Assembly (NCBI GenBank): GCA_963720515.1
Contig: OY970397.1
Span: 1,798,001 to 1,862,000, forward strand
Reading direction: 5' to 3'
Source: G963720515 sp963720515
GTDB lineage: Bacteria; Actinomycetota; Thermoleophilia; Gaiellales; Gaiellaceae
DNA length: 64,000 nucleotides
In this document: piece after piece, positions 38,341 through 46,113 of the stretch
How the letters are laid out: each line of letters begins with the position of its first letter
Numbering within the stretch: position 1 is the stretch's first letter
Translations under genes and position numbers: made by a program
The notes under the pieces: model-generated
Databases searched by the model: none
What the model was told of the DNA's origin: nothing
The model's input: the letters and a program-made list of their open reading frames with translations, nothing else

Positions 38341-39415
38341 TCAGGCGCGAGCGGTGCGCAGGAACTCGCGCGCGACCTCGAGCGCGGCCTCGGTCGGCGT
38401 CGTCCCCGCGGCCTGCGCCGCGTCGAGCACCCGCGCGGCCGTCTCGGCGACGAGCTGCTCCACGGCGTCGAGGCAGGCCTCCGGATCGTCGCCCTTGCAC
38501 GGCGGCGCCTCGTACAGGTGGACGCCGCCCGCGTTCGACACGAAGTCGGGGAGCGCGAGGATGCCTTCCATCGTGCAGCGCCTCGACCGCACCGTCGGCG
38601 TACGGGATGTTGGCGGCCGGGACGACCGCCGCCGCGCGGAGCGTGGACGCGGAGCCGGCCGTGATCACGTCGGGCCGCGCGCCGGGGACGAGCACGTCGC
38701 ACTCGACCCCGAAGAGCGCCTCGCGCGGCTGGACCTCGAGCCCGGCCTCGTGGACGAGCCGGTCGCCGTGCTCGCGCCGCAGGCCCAGGAGGAGCGGAAC
38801 GTCGAGGCCGTCCGGGTCGACGAGCGCGCCCTCGATCGTGCTGACGGCGACAACGCGCGCACCGGCGTCGTGCATCGCCTTCGCCGTTCCGGCCCCGGCC
38901 TTGCCGAAGCCCTCGATCGCGATCGCGGCGTCCTCGAGCGGACGGCCGATCCGGGCGAGCGCGGCGCGGGTCGCGCCGAGGATGCCGCGGCCCACGGCGA
39001 GGTCGTCCATGTGCATCCCCTCGAAGCTCTGCGCCCAGAGCGGCGGCGAGCCGTCGGAGTGGCCGTGCTCGAAGTCGTCCGGGGACGTGCCCATGTCGGG
39101 CCCGGTGAGGAAGCCGTCGATCTCCGCGATCCGCGCGAAGTACGCGGCGAGGATCGCGGCGCGGTCGCCGCCCGAGAAGCGGATCCCGGCCTTCGCGCCG
39201 GCGTACGGCACGTGGGCGACCGCGAGCTTCCAGGTCATCGCGCGCGCGAGGCGGGCGACCTCCTCCTCGGTGACGTCCGGGATCATGCGCGTTCCGCCCG
39301 CCGACTTCCCGAAGAGCTCGTGGTCGATGACGACGACTGCGTCGAGCCCGACGGACTCGTCGCGGATCTCGATCACGCGCGCGGGCCGCGCGTCCGGGGA
39401 GTCGAGCACCGACAT
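38341..39415 (-). CDS. Glu/Leu/Phe/Val dehydrogenase family protein, with frameshift
   Basis: About 357 residues after correction. The substrate domain has SAGGTRMIPDVTEEEVARLA and the catalytic-Lys region VPYAGAKAGIRFSGGD, an unusual variant of the PxGGxKGG motif. The NAD domain has IEGFGKAGAGTAKAMHDAG and the end LPDFVSNAGGVHLYE. The family deaminates amino acids; which amino acid is not clear. The frame is lost near 38566-38570, where removing one base gives HDGGILALPDFVSN. A TAGCGT box lies 8 bases before the ATG. Confidence 0.8.
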
Positions 39416-39423
39416 CCCCGCGG

Positions 39424-39429
39424 ACGCTA
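39424..39429 (-). promoter_or_regulatory. -10 box of amino-acid dehydrogenase gene (leaderless)
   Basis: TAGCGT on the minus strand, 8 bases before the ATG at 39415. Confidence 0.45.
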
Positions 39430-39490
39430 ACGCACGAGCCCGGGCCCGCGAGCGCCTTGCCCCGGGGCCAGACATCCGTCCATGCCCGCC

Positions 39491-39641
39491 CCGGCCACGT
39501 CCGCATGGGGCACCGCGAAGACCGCTTGTGTTGCATCACTGAGCCGCGCCCCGCGGCGTCGACCCATTGGCCGCGGCGGATCGCACGCACGAGTGACGCA
39601 ACACAAACCGAGTTCGTGAGGCCCAAGACGGCCTTGGCCGG
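39491..39641. repeat. Long imperfect palindrome between two genes
   Basis: Arms 39491-39540 and 39592-39641 match at 37 of 50 positions without gaps. The best part is TTGTGTTGCATCACT (39526-39540) against 39592-39606 with one mismatch. A perfect inner repeat CCGCGGC/GCCGCGG lies at 39551-39557 and 39570-39576. It occupies most of the 239-base gap between the dehydrogenase and peptidase E genes. No gene is visible in it. Confidence 0.7.
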
Positions 39642-39654
39642 AAGCGGCAGGGGC

Positions 39655-40344
39655 CTAGCCGATGGGGGTGACTGGCAGCTCGGTCTCGCGCGCCTCGCCG
39701 TCCACGCGCTCGACGCGGAACGCCCGGCCGTCCTCGCGCGGCGAGACCGCCGCCGAGAGCTCCGTGCCGACGAAGTGGAGCGCGACGTCGTCCTCGGCCG
39801 CATAGCCCGCGGGGAAGCCCTCGCCGACGAGCCGCTGGAACACCGGGCGTCGGCCCGGCTCGGAGTCGTAGTGCGGGCACATGCTTCCGGCGAGGAAGCC
39901 GAGGCCGTCCTCGAGCGCGTCGGTTCCGCCGAACGAGTCGGTCACGCACGCCTCGAACCAGCAGATGGCGCCGGCGCTCACGCCGGTGAGGACGATCCCG
40001 GCCTCCCAGGCCTCGCGCAGGATCGCGTCCACGCCGTGCACGCGCCAGATGGCGAGCATGTTCGCGGTGTTGCCGCCGCCGACCTGGATCACGTCCTGGG
40101 CGAGGAGGAGCGCGCGCAGGTCGTCTCCGGTCCGGTCGAAGAGCGGCACGTGGGTCGCGTCGGCCTTGTCCCCGAAGGACGCGTAGAAGCGGACGATCCG
40201 CTCGGCCGAGTCGCCCGTCGCGGTGGGGAGGAACGCGATGCGCGGCCGGTCTTTGCCGGCGAGTCCGACGACGTAGGCCTCGAGCGCGTCGCCGTGAGCG
40301 TCGGTCATGCCACCGCAGGCGACGATGTGGCGCTCGGCGCTCAC
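39655..40344 (-). CDS. Peptidase E / cyanophycinase-like (S51) protein
   Basis: 229 residues from GTG 40344, overlapping the pdtaR stop as GTGA. The nucleophile elbow LTGVSAGAICWFE holds the catalytic Ser of the S51 family, and VIQVGGGNTANMLAIW is the usual loop before it. Family members are Asp-dipeptidases or cyanophycinases; substrate specificity cannot be told. It is translated together with the ANTAR regulator. Confidence 0.85.
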   Translation of the reverse strand: MSAERHIVACGGMTDAHGDALEAYVVGLAGKDRPRIAFLPTATGDSAERIVRFYASFGDKADATHVPLFDRTGDDLRALLLAQDVIQVGGGNTANMLAIWRVHGVDAILREAWEAGIVLTGVSAGAICWFEACVTDSFGGTDALEDGLGFLAGSMCPHYDSEPGRRPVFQRLVGEGFPAGYAAEDDVALHFVGTELSAAVSPREDGRAFRVERVDGEARETELPVTPIG

Positions 40345-40910
40345 TGGTCTCCGAACGTCGCCACGACCGCCTCGGCCACGACGCCCATGGGGCGGTTGGA
40401 CGACTGGCTCGCGCGCCTGAGGCGGGCGAACGCCTCCTCCTCGGAGAGGCCCTCGCGCTCCATGAGGAGCCCCTTCGCGCGCTCTACGACCTTGCGCGTC
40501 GCGAGCGCCTCGGAGAGCGACTCCGCCTCCTCGCGCAGCGCCTCGAACTCGGCGTGGCGCGCCTTCGCGGCCGTGATCGCCGGCAGGAGGTCGGCCTCGC
40601 GGAACGGCTTGACGAGGTACCCGAAGACGCCCGCCTCGACCGCGCGCGCGACGAGCTCCTCCTGGCCGTAGGCGGTGACGATCACGATCGGGATCGGCCG
40701 GTCGGCGAGGATCCGCCGGGCCGCGTCGATCCCGTCGAGCTTCGGCATCTTCACGTCGAGGACGGCGAGGTCGGGGCGCTCGCTCGCGGCGAGCTCGACC
40801 GCCTCCTCGCCGTCGCGCGCCTCGGCGCAGACCTCGTGCCCGGCCTGCTCGAGGAGCTGGCGCAGGTCGAGCCGGATGATCGTCTCGTCCTCGGCTAGGA
40901 GGATCCGCAT
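40341..40910 (-). CDS. pdtaR: ANTAR-domain response regulator, PdtaR-like
   Basis: 189 residues. Receiver domain (1-120) with EDE, the phosphorylated Asp in LAVLDVKMPKLDG, T in VIVTAYG and K in GYLVKPF; a coiled coil; then the ANTAR three-helix RNA-binding domain (RKVVERAKGLLMEREGLSEEEAFARLRR). ANTAR proteins bind paired hairpins in nascent RNA and prevent termination or free ribosome sites. The cognate sensor is probably the HisKA_2 kinase at 41673-43116. A TAGACT box lies 6 bases before the ATG. Confidence 0.92.
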   Translation of the reverse strand: MRILLAEDETIIRLDLRQLLEQAGHEVCAEARDGEEAVELAASERPDLAVLDVKMPKLDGIDAARRILADRPIPIVIVTAYGQEELVARAVEAGVFGYLVKPFREADLLPAITAAKARHAEFEALREEAESLSEALATRKVVERAKGLLMEREGLSEEEAFARLRRASQSSNRPMGVVAEAVVATFGDQ

Positions 40911-40916
40911 GCGCTG

Positions 40917-40922
40917 AGTCTA
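40917..40922 (-). promoter_or_regulatory. pdtaR -10 box (leaderless)
   Basis: TAGACT on the minus strand, 6 bases before the ATG at 40910. Confidence 0.45.
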
Positions 40923-40942
40923 GGAACTGCCCGGCCGGGTAG

Positions 40943-41341
40943 GTGGCTCGCATGACTTGGGCACAGGCGAACATGCGCACCGAGGTCGAGGACTCGGCGG
41001 TCGAGGGCGGCCTAGCACCCGACGTCGAGGCCCGTTTCGCCCGGACGAGGCTCGGCGCCGAGCGGATCGGCGTCAGCTACCAACGCCTCGCGCCGGGCGT
41101 CCGGCAGTCGTTCGGCCACAAGCACGGCGAGGACGAGGAGGTCTACGTCGTCGTGGCCGGATCGGGCCGCGTGAAGGTGGACAACGACATCGTCGTGCTG
41201 AACGAGTGGGACGCGATTCGCGTCAGCCCCGACACGATGCGCTGCTTCGAGGCCGGCGAGAAGGGCCTCACGTACCTCGCATTCGGCACGCACCACGAGA
41301 ACGACCCGGAGACAGTTCCCGACTGGTGGTCGGAGGACTAG
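40943..41341 (+). CDS. Cupin-domain protein
   Basis: 132 residues from GTG 40943 (ATG 40952 is an alternative). A single cupin barrel with motif 1 HKHGEDEEVYVVVAGSG and motif 2 DAIRVSPDTMRCFEAG; the first motif has the His and Glu metal ligands but the second His is not obvious. Small cupins of this kind may be isomerases, dioxygenases or sensors. It lies between pdtaR and the pdtaS operon on the opposite strand and converges on yciI. Confidence 0.85.
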   Translation: MARMTWAQANMRTEVEDSAVEGGLAPDVEARFARTRLGAERIGVSYQRLAPGVRQSFGHKHGEDEEVYVVVAGSGRVKVDNDIVVLNEWDAIRVSPDTMRCFEAGEKGLTYLAFGTHHENDPETVPDWWSED

Positions 41342-41676
41342 TCCTCCGCGATCCGCACCTCGCCCGCGCCGAACCACCAGGTCACGACCTCGCCCGTCAT
41401 GCGGTGCGCCCGGACGGCCGGGTCGTCCGCGACGATCGCGCGGGTCTCCTCGACGCCCGTCCGGTAGACGCAGAGCCCGCGGAGCGACTCGTCCGAGTGG
41501 TCGCGGAACGGCCCCGCGGCCGCCAGGGCGCCGCGCGCCTGCTGCTCCGCGAGGAACGCCAGGTGCGCGGCCTGGATCCCGTCTAGCTCCTCCTCGGGGT
41601 ACGGCGTCGCGTCCGGGGGGCGGCGCAGCACGACGAGCGTCAGGCGCTCCATGCCGGGGATCGGCGCCTCGCTCAC
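41338..41676 (-). CDS. YciI-like protein
   Basis: 112 residues from GTG 41676, overlapping the sensor-kinase stop as GTGA. The ferredoxin-like fold is suggested by LTLVVLRRPPD, AHLAFLAEQQARGALAAAGPF and VRAHRMTGEVVTWWF, with the His/Asp residues typical of YCII-related proteins. The biochemical role is unsettled. Overlap with the kinase gene means the two are made together. Confidence 0.8.
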   Translation of the reverse strand: MSEAPIPGMERLTLVVLRRPPDATPYPEEELDGIQAAHLAFLAEQQARGALAAAGPFRDHSDESLRGLCVYRTGVEETRAIVADDPAVRAHRMTGEVVTWWFGAGEVRIAED

Positions 41677-43116
41677 GCCGGGAACACGACCTCGGCGCAG
41701 AGCCCGTCGCGGTCCGTCAGCGTGAGCTCGCCGCGCAGCTCCTCGTGGACGAGGGCGCGGACGATCGAGAGCCCGGTGCCGTCCTCGGAGGCGTCCGACC
41801 ACTCGCCGTCGTCGGACACCGCCAGGCGCACGGCGCCGTTTCGCCGGCCGAGCTCGACCAGCACCTCGCCGCCGCCGTGCTCGAGCGCGTTGGAGAGGAG
41901 CTCGGAGAAGACGAGCGCGACCGCGGTCGCCTGCGCCCCGTGCAGCGAGACCGCTTCGAGCCGCGACTCCACGTGTTTTCCTGCGCCGACGCCCTGCACG
42001 AGGGTGGCGCGCAGCCGGTCCACGAGCTCGCCGAGGTCCACGTCGTCGTCGCGCTGCTCGGTCAGCACCTCGTGCACCGCCGCGATGGCGAGGATGCGGT
42101 TCACGGAGTCCTCGAGCGCCTTGCGCGCGTCCGTGCCGGGCGAGCGCGCCTGGAGCCGCAGCAGCGACGCGACCGTCTGGAGGTTGTTCTTCACGCGGTG
42201 GTGGATTTCTTGGGCGAGGACGCCGCGCATGACGGCGCGCCCGTGCTCGAGCGCGACCGCGGCCTGGTTCGCGATCGACGCGAGCAGGCGCCGGTCCTCG
42301 TCGGAGAACGGCGTGTCGCGGTCGCAGACGAGCTCGCCGATCTCCCGGCCCTTCAACCGCAGCGGCAGCCGGACCGCGTACTTGCCCGCGCGCCCTTCGG
42401 GCCAGGCGATCCGCCCGTCCTCGAGGACGAGGGCGGCGCCCGTCGCGTCCACCGCGGCCATGGTCGTCCGGACGATGGCCGAGAGCGACTCCTCCAGGTA
42501 GAGCGACTCCGAGACGGCCTCGGAGATCCGCGCGAGCGCCTCGAGCTCGGCCACCCGGCGCTGCGCGCTCGCGTAGAGCTTCGCGTTCTCGATCGCCTGT
42601 GCGACCTGGCCCGCGATGGCCATCAGCAGGTCGATCTCGGCGCCGGTGAACTCGTGCGGCTCGCGCGTGCGGACATTGAGCGCGCCCTCGAGCCGGTCCT
42701 TCGCGAGGATCGGGCACTGCGAGGATGGACTCGTACTCCTCCTCGCGGAGGTTCGGGAACGGCTTGAAGCGGGGGTCGAGGTGCGCGGCGCTCGAGATCG
42801 CGATGGGCGCGCGCTCGGCGGCGGCCGTCCCGGTGATCCCCTCGCCCGGCCGCATCTTCGGCACGCGGGTCATGTCCTCGACGCGCGTGCCGAACGACGC
42901 GCGCAGGACGAGCTCGTCCGCCGGCTCGTCGTACAGGTAGACGAAGCAGGCGTCCGTCTCGAGCGCCTCGGCGACCTTCGCGGCCACGAGCTCGAAGACC
43001 TCGTCGAGGTCGAGCGTCGAGTTGACCGCCGCGATCGTCTCGGTGATCAGGCGAAGGTGCCGTGCCGACGAATCCACGCGGTCGATGATAGGCCGCATAG
43101 CTTCCGACCCCGACAT
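41673..43116 (-). CDS. pdtaS: GAF/HisKA_2 sensor histidine kinase, PdtaS-like, with frameshift
   Basis: About 480 residues after correction. An N-terminal GAF domain (about 25-165), a second GAF-like domain (about 185-320), then the HisKA_2 phosphoacceptor QEIHHRVKNNLQTVASLL and an HATPase domain (LVFSELLSNALEHGG, DDGEWSDASEDGTGLSIV). No membrane helix, so it is a cytosolic sensor. This kinase type pairs with ANTAR regulators such as the nearby PdtaR. The frame breaks at 42712-42714; removing one G gives VPILAKDRLEGAL. Its start is 19 bases from the divergent gene at 43136. Confidence 0.88.
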
Positions 43117-43120
43117 GCGT

Positions 43121-43126
43121 TAAGGT
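43121..43126 (+). promoter_or_regulatory. -10 box of first DUF2269 gene (leaderless)
   Basis: TAAGGT, 9 bases before the GTG at 43136. It lies within the 19-base gap to pdtaS, so any -35 must sit inside the pdtaS coding region. Confidence 0.4.
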
Positions 43127-43135
43127 CGCGCCGGC

Positions 43136-43615
43136 GTGGATCTGTCCGACTGGCTCCTGGCGCTCCACCTGCTCGCGGCCTTCGCGCTCGTCGCGGCCGT
43201 GGTGCTTTTCACCGTCCTCGTGATCACCTCGTGGAACCTGGACGTGCCGAGCGCCGTTGCGCGCATGAACGGGATCGGCAAGTTCGGCTCGATCCTCGTC
43301 GGCATCGGCTCGATCGGCGTCCTCCTGCTCGGCATCTGGCTCGCGTTCGAGAAGGACAGCTACGCGATCTGGGACTTCTGGATCATCGCCGCGATCGTCC
43401 TCTGGGCGATCTTCGCGGGCACCGGCGCACGGTCGGGGAAGATCTACGCCGCCGCCGGCGAGCGGGCCAAGGAGCTCGTGCAGTCGGGGAACGACGCGCC
43501 GAGCCCCGAGCTGAACGCGATGCTCCGCGACCGCCGGGCGCTCACGCTGCACATCGTCTCCCTCGTCGCGGTCTTCCTCCTGCTCCTCGACATGATCTTC
43601 AAACCGGGTGCCTGA
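43136..43615 (+). CDS. DUF2269-type integral membrane protein
   Basis: 159 residues from GTG 43136, with four hydrophobic helices (WLLALHLLAAFALVAAVVLF; SILVGIGSIGVLLLGIWLAF; FWIIAAIVLWAIFAGTG; LHIVSLVAVFLLLLDMIF). The LHLLAAF opening with a membrane His is typical of the family. The function is unknown. It overlaps the next, related gene by 8 bases, so the pair may form a heteromeric membrane complex. Confidence 0.8.
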   Translation: MDLSDWLLALHLLAAFALVAAVVLFTVLVITSWNLDVPSAVARMNGIGKFGSILVGIGSIGVLLLGIWLAFEKDSYAIWDFWIIAAIVLWAIFAGTGARSGKIYAAAGERAKELVQSGNDAPSPELNAMLRDRRALTLHIVSLVAVFLLLLDMIFKPGA

Positions 43616-44084
43616 GATGCTGGCCGCCGTCCGCCCAGACGCCTGGAACTTCCCGCTCCTCCTGCACGTGCTCGGCGCGGTGCTCCTCGTCGGGGCGCTC
43701 GTCACCGCGGCCGCGTACCTGGTCGTCGCGTGGAAGCGCCGCGAGCCCGGCGCCGAGCTCTCGCTGAGCCGGATCGCATTCAGGACGCTCCTCATCGTCG
43801 GCATCCCGGCGTGGTTCCTCATGCGGTTCGCGGCCGAGTGGATCCGCGACAAGGAGGGCTTCGGCGACGACAACGACCCCGCGTGGATCGGGATCGGCTA
43901 CATCACCTCCGAGCTGGGCGGCCTGCTGCTCCTCATCGCCACCATCCTCGCCGGACTCGGCGTCCGGCAGCTCGGCCGGGGCAAGGACCGCTCGACGCTC
44001 GTCCGGATCTCGACCGTGCTTGTCCTCCTCCTCATCGCGATCTACACCGTCACGGTGTGGGCGATGGGCGCGAAGCCCGACTGA
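43608..44084 (+). CDS. DUF2269-like integral membrane protein, second
   Basis: 158 residues from GTG 43608 (ATG 43617 possible). Four helices again: NFPLLLHVLGAVLLVGALVT, FRTLLIVGIPAWFLMRFAAEW, GYITSELGGLLLLIATILAG and TVLVLLLIAIYTVTVWAMG. The opening LLLHVLGA parallels LLALHLLAA of the first copy. Unknown function; co-translated with the gene before it. Confidence 0.8.
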   Translation: MPEMLAAVRPDAWNFPLLLHVLGAVLLVGALVTAAAYLVVAWKRREPGAELSLSRIAFRTLLIVGIPAWFLMRFAAEWIRDKEGFGDDNDPAWIGIGYITSELGGLLLLIATILAGLGVRQLGRGKDRSTLVRISTVLVLLLIAIYTVTVWAMGAKPD

Positions 44085-44100
44085 GCCGAGGCGGAACGCG

Positions 44101-44470
44101 ATGCCGGTCACGATGCCGTGTGACGTCCGGCTCCTCAACGCGGGCGAGGGCGGGCGCGAGGCGCCTTTGACGCCGGGCTGGCGCGGCCTCGCGTGGTTCG
44201 GCGAGCTCTGGACGGAGGAGGACGCGGCCCTCTGGCCGTCGAGCAGCGGGCCGCTCTCCCTGGGCAAGCCGCTCGTCTACGGCGTCGAGCTCGGGCTCAC
44301 GAAGACGCGAGTCCCTCGAGCCGGGCACGGAGGGCCTCGGGGAGATCACGTTCCTCTTCCTCGACGAGCTTCGCCCCTCGATGCACGTCGGCGCGGAGTT
44401 CGAGCTTCGCGAGGGCGACCGGCAGGTCGGGACCGGCCAGATCCTCGGCATGACCGGCGGCGCGCTTTAA
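44101..44470 (+). CDS. EF-Tu-like beta-barrel domain protein, with frameshift
   Basis: About 122 residues after correction. The product VRLLNAGEGGREAPLTPGWRG...GLGEITFLFLDELRPSMHVGAEFELREGDRQVGTGQIL resembles the C-terminal beta-barrel of EF-Tu as a stand-alone protein, without the GTPase domain. Such proteins are common but uncharacterised in actinobacteria. The frame is lost at the C run 44313-44315; removing one C gives TKTRVLEPGTEG and a TAA at 44468-44470. Confidence 0.7.
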
Positions 44471-44584
44471 CGACCACGAGCCGTCCGCAGGACAGCTCGC
44501 AGTCGGCCGTCAGTCATTCCCCGCCTCCCCGAAGGGAAGCGCGGACGCCGGATCCAGCCTACAACCGCCGGGCCGGAACGCAAA

Positions 44585-44608
44585 GCGGGCCGCCCGAAGG
44601 CGGCCCGC
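44585..44608 (-). terminator. glnA terminator hairpin
   Basis: GCGGGCCGCC-CGAA-GGCGGCCCGC: a perfect 10-bp stem with a CGAA loop, 25 bases past the glnA stop. The EF-Tu-like gene converges from the other side and may share it. Confidence 0.8.
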
Positions 44609-44632
44609 CGTGTCGCGTGAGGCGCGAGGGAG

Positions 44633-46000
44633 TTACAGCACGGCCAGGTACTTCTCCATCTCCCAGGGGGTGAGCTGGATGCGGTACTCGTCCCACTCCT
44701 TGCGCTTGATCTTCACGTAGGCGTCGAAGATGTGCTGGCCGAGCGCCTCGCGTGCGAGCTCCGACGTTGCGAGCTCGTCCACGGCCTCGCCGAGCGTCTC
44801 CGGCAGCGCGAGGATGCCGCGCTCGCGCCGCTCCTCCGCCGTCAGGTTGTAGAGGTTCTGCTCCATCGGGGCCGGCAGCTCGTAGCCCTTCTCGATCCCC
44901 TCGAGCCCGGCGTGCAGGAGCGCGGCGAACGTGAGGTACGGGTTGCACGCGGGATCGGGGCAGCGGATCTCGGCGCGCGTGGCCTGCTCCTTGCCCGGCT
45001 TGTAGAGCGGGATCCGGATGAGGGCCGAGCGGTTGCGCCGCGACCAGGCGACGTAGACCGGCGCCTCGTAGCCCGGCACGAGCCGCTTGTAGGAGTTCAC
45101 CCACTGGGCGAAGATCGCCGAGATCTCGCGGGCGTGCTGGAGCTGCCCGGCGATGAACGCCTTGCCGACCGCGGAGAGGTTCCACTCGTCGTCGGCGTCG
45201 TAGAACGCGTTCTTCGAGCCGTTGAAGAGCGACATGTGCGTGTGCATCCCCGAGCCGTTCTCGCCGAAGAGGGGCTTCGGCATGAACGTCGCGTGGTACC
45301 CGGCCTTCTTCGCGACTTCCTTGACGATCAGGCGGTACGTGATCGTGTGGTCGGCCATGTCGAGCGCGTTCGAGTAGCGCATGTCGATCTCGTGCTGGGA
45401 GGGCCCGACCTCGTGGTGGACGTACTCGATCGGGATGCCCATCGCCTCGAGCGCGGTGATCGTCTCGTTGCGGAGCTCCCAGGCGGCGTCGAGCGCGGTC
45501 ATGGCGAAGTAGCCGCCCTCGTCGAGCGGGACGGTGCCCTTGTCGTCCTCGAAGAGGAAGTACTCGAGCTCGGGGCCGACGTTGAAGGTGTCGAAGCCCA
45601 TCGCCTTCATCCGCTCGACCGCGCGCTTCAGGACGTAGCGCGGGTCGCCCTCGTACGGCTTGCCGTCCGGCGTGACGACGTCGCAGATCATCCGCGCCAC
45701 CTTCACGTCGCCGTTCGGCATGAGCTGGAACGTCACGGGATCCGGGATCGCGACCATGTCCGACTCCTCGATCCGGTTGAAGCCCGTGATCGACGAGCCG
45801 TCGAAGCCCATGCCGTCGTCGAGGGCGTCCTCGAGCTCGGCCGGGGTGATCGAGAAGCTCTTGAGATGCCCCTCGATGTCGGTGAACCAGAGGTGGACGA
45901 ACTTCACGCCCTGCTCGTTCACCGCGTCGAGGACCTTCTTGCGGTCCTTCGGGTCGCTAGTGGCCCTGCCGGTGTCCTTCTCGTGCTCGACCATCGCCAT
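44633..46000 (-). CDS. glnA: Glutamine synthetase, type I-alpha
   Basis: 455 residues from ATG 46000 (GGAGGG upstream). Beta-grasp GMGFDGSSITGF, metal and glutamate sites VGPELEYFLFE, HHEVGPSQHEIDMRY and NGSGMHTHMSLF, and ARAEIRCPDPACNPYLTFAALL are all present. Near the C-terminus the sequence NLYNLTAEERRERGILALPETLGEA matches the alpha group (Bacillus/Thermotoga-like) and not the NLYDLPPEE adenylylation loop of the beta group, so control by adenylylation is unlikely. It makes glutamine from glutamate and ammonia. Expression may be controlled by an attenuator-like leader. Confidence 0.95.
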   Translation of the reverse strand: MAMVEHEKDTGRATSDPKDRKKVLDAVNEQGVKFVHLWFTDIEGHLKSFSITPAELEDALDDGMGFDGSSITGFNRIEESDMVAIPDPVTFQLMPNGDVKVARMICDVVTPDGKPYEGDPRYVLKRAVERMKAMGFDTFNVGPELEYFLFEDDKGTVPLDEGGYFAMTALDAAWELRNETITALEAMGIPIEYVHHEVGPSQHEIDMRYSNALDMADHTITYRLIVKEVAKKAGYHATFMPKPLFGENGSGMHTHMSLFNGSKNAFYDADDEWNLSAVGKAFIAGQLQHAREISAIFAQWVNSYKRLVPGYEAPVYVAWSRRNRSALIRIPLYKPGKEQATRAEIRCPDPACNPYLTFAALLHAGLEGIEKGYELPAPMEQNLYNLTAEERRERGILALPETLGEAVDELATSELAREALGQHIFDAYVKIKRKEWDEYRIQLTPWEMEKYLAVL

Positions 46001-46024
46001 ACGTCCCTCCTTTAAATGCAAAGA

Positions 46025-46047
46025 GCCCCGGGCCGTCGGCCCGAGGC
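46025..46047 (-). terminator. Terminator-like hairpin in the glnA leader
   Basis: On the minus strand GCCTCGGGCC-GAC-GGCCCGGGGC (10 bp with one G-U), followed by TCTTTGCATTT. Only 24 bases separate it from the glnA ATG, so it must lie inside the glnA transcript. It could also end HNH transcripts. Confidence 0.7.
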
Positions 46048-46058
46048 ACCGTCGCCTC
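46043..46058 (-). promoter_or_regulatory. Alternative (anti-terminator) stem in the glnA leader
   Basis: On the minus strand GAGGC-GACGGT-GCCTC. Its 3' arm (46043-46047) is the 5' end of the terminator stem, so the two hairpins exclude each other. The loop has six bases. Confidence 0.5.
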
Positions 46059-46070
46059 ACAACGCTTCGC

Positions 46071-46076
46071 AGTCTA
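46071..46076 (-). promoter_or_regulatory. glnA -10 box
   Basis: TAGACT on the minus strand, with TGGAAG 17 bases further upstream (46094-46099) as a weak -35. Transcription would start near 46064, giving a leader of about 64 nt. Confidence 0.45.
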
Positions 46077-46113
46077 CATCGGTCCGCCGACGGCTTCCAG
46101 CGCTTCGAGAAGC

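Noticed and set aside
46025..46047. The hairpin before glnA as simply the terminator of the HNH gene.
   Set aside because: It may serve this too, but there is no room for a glnA promoter after it, so it must also lie in the glnA leader.
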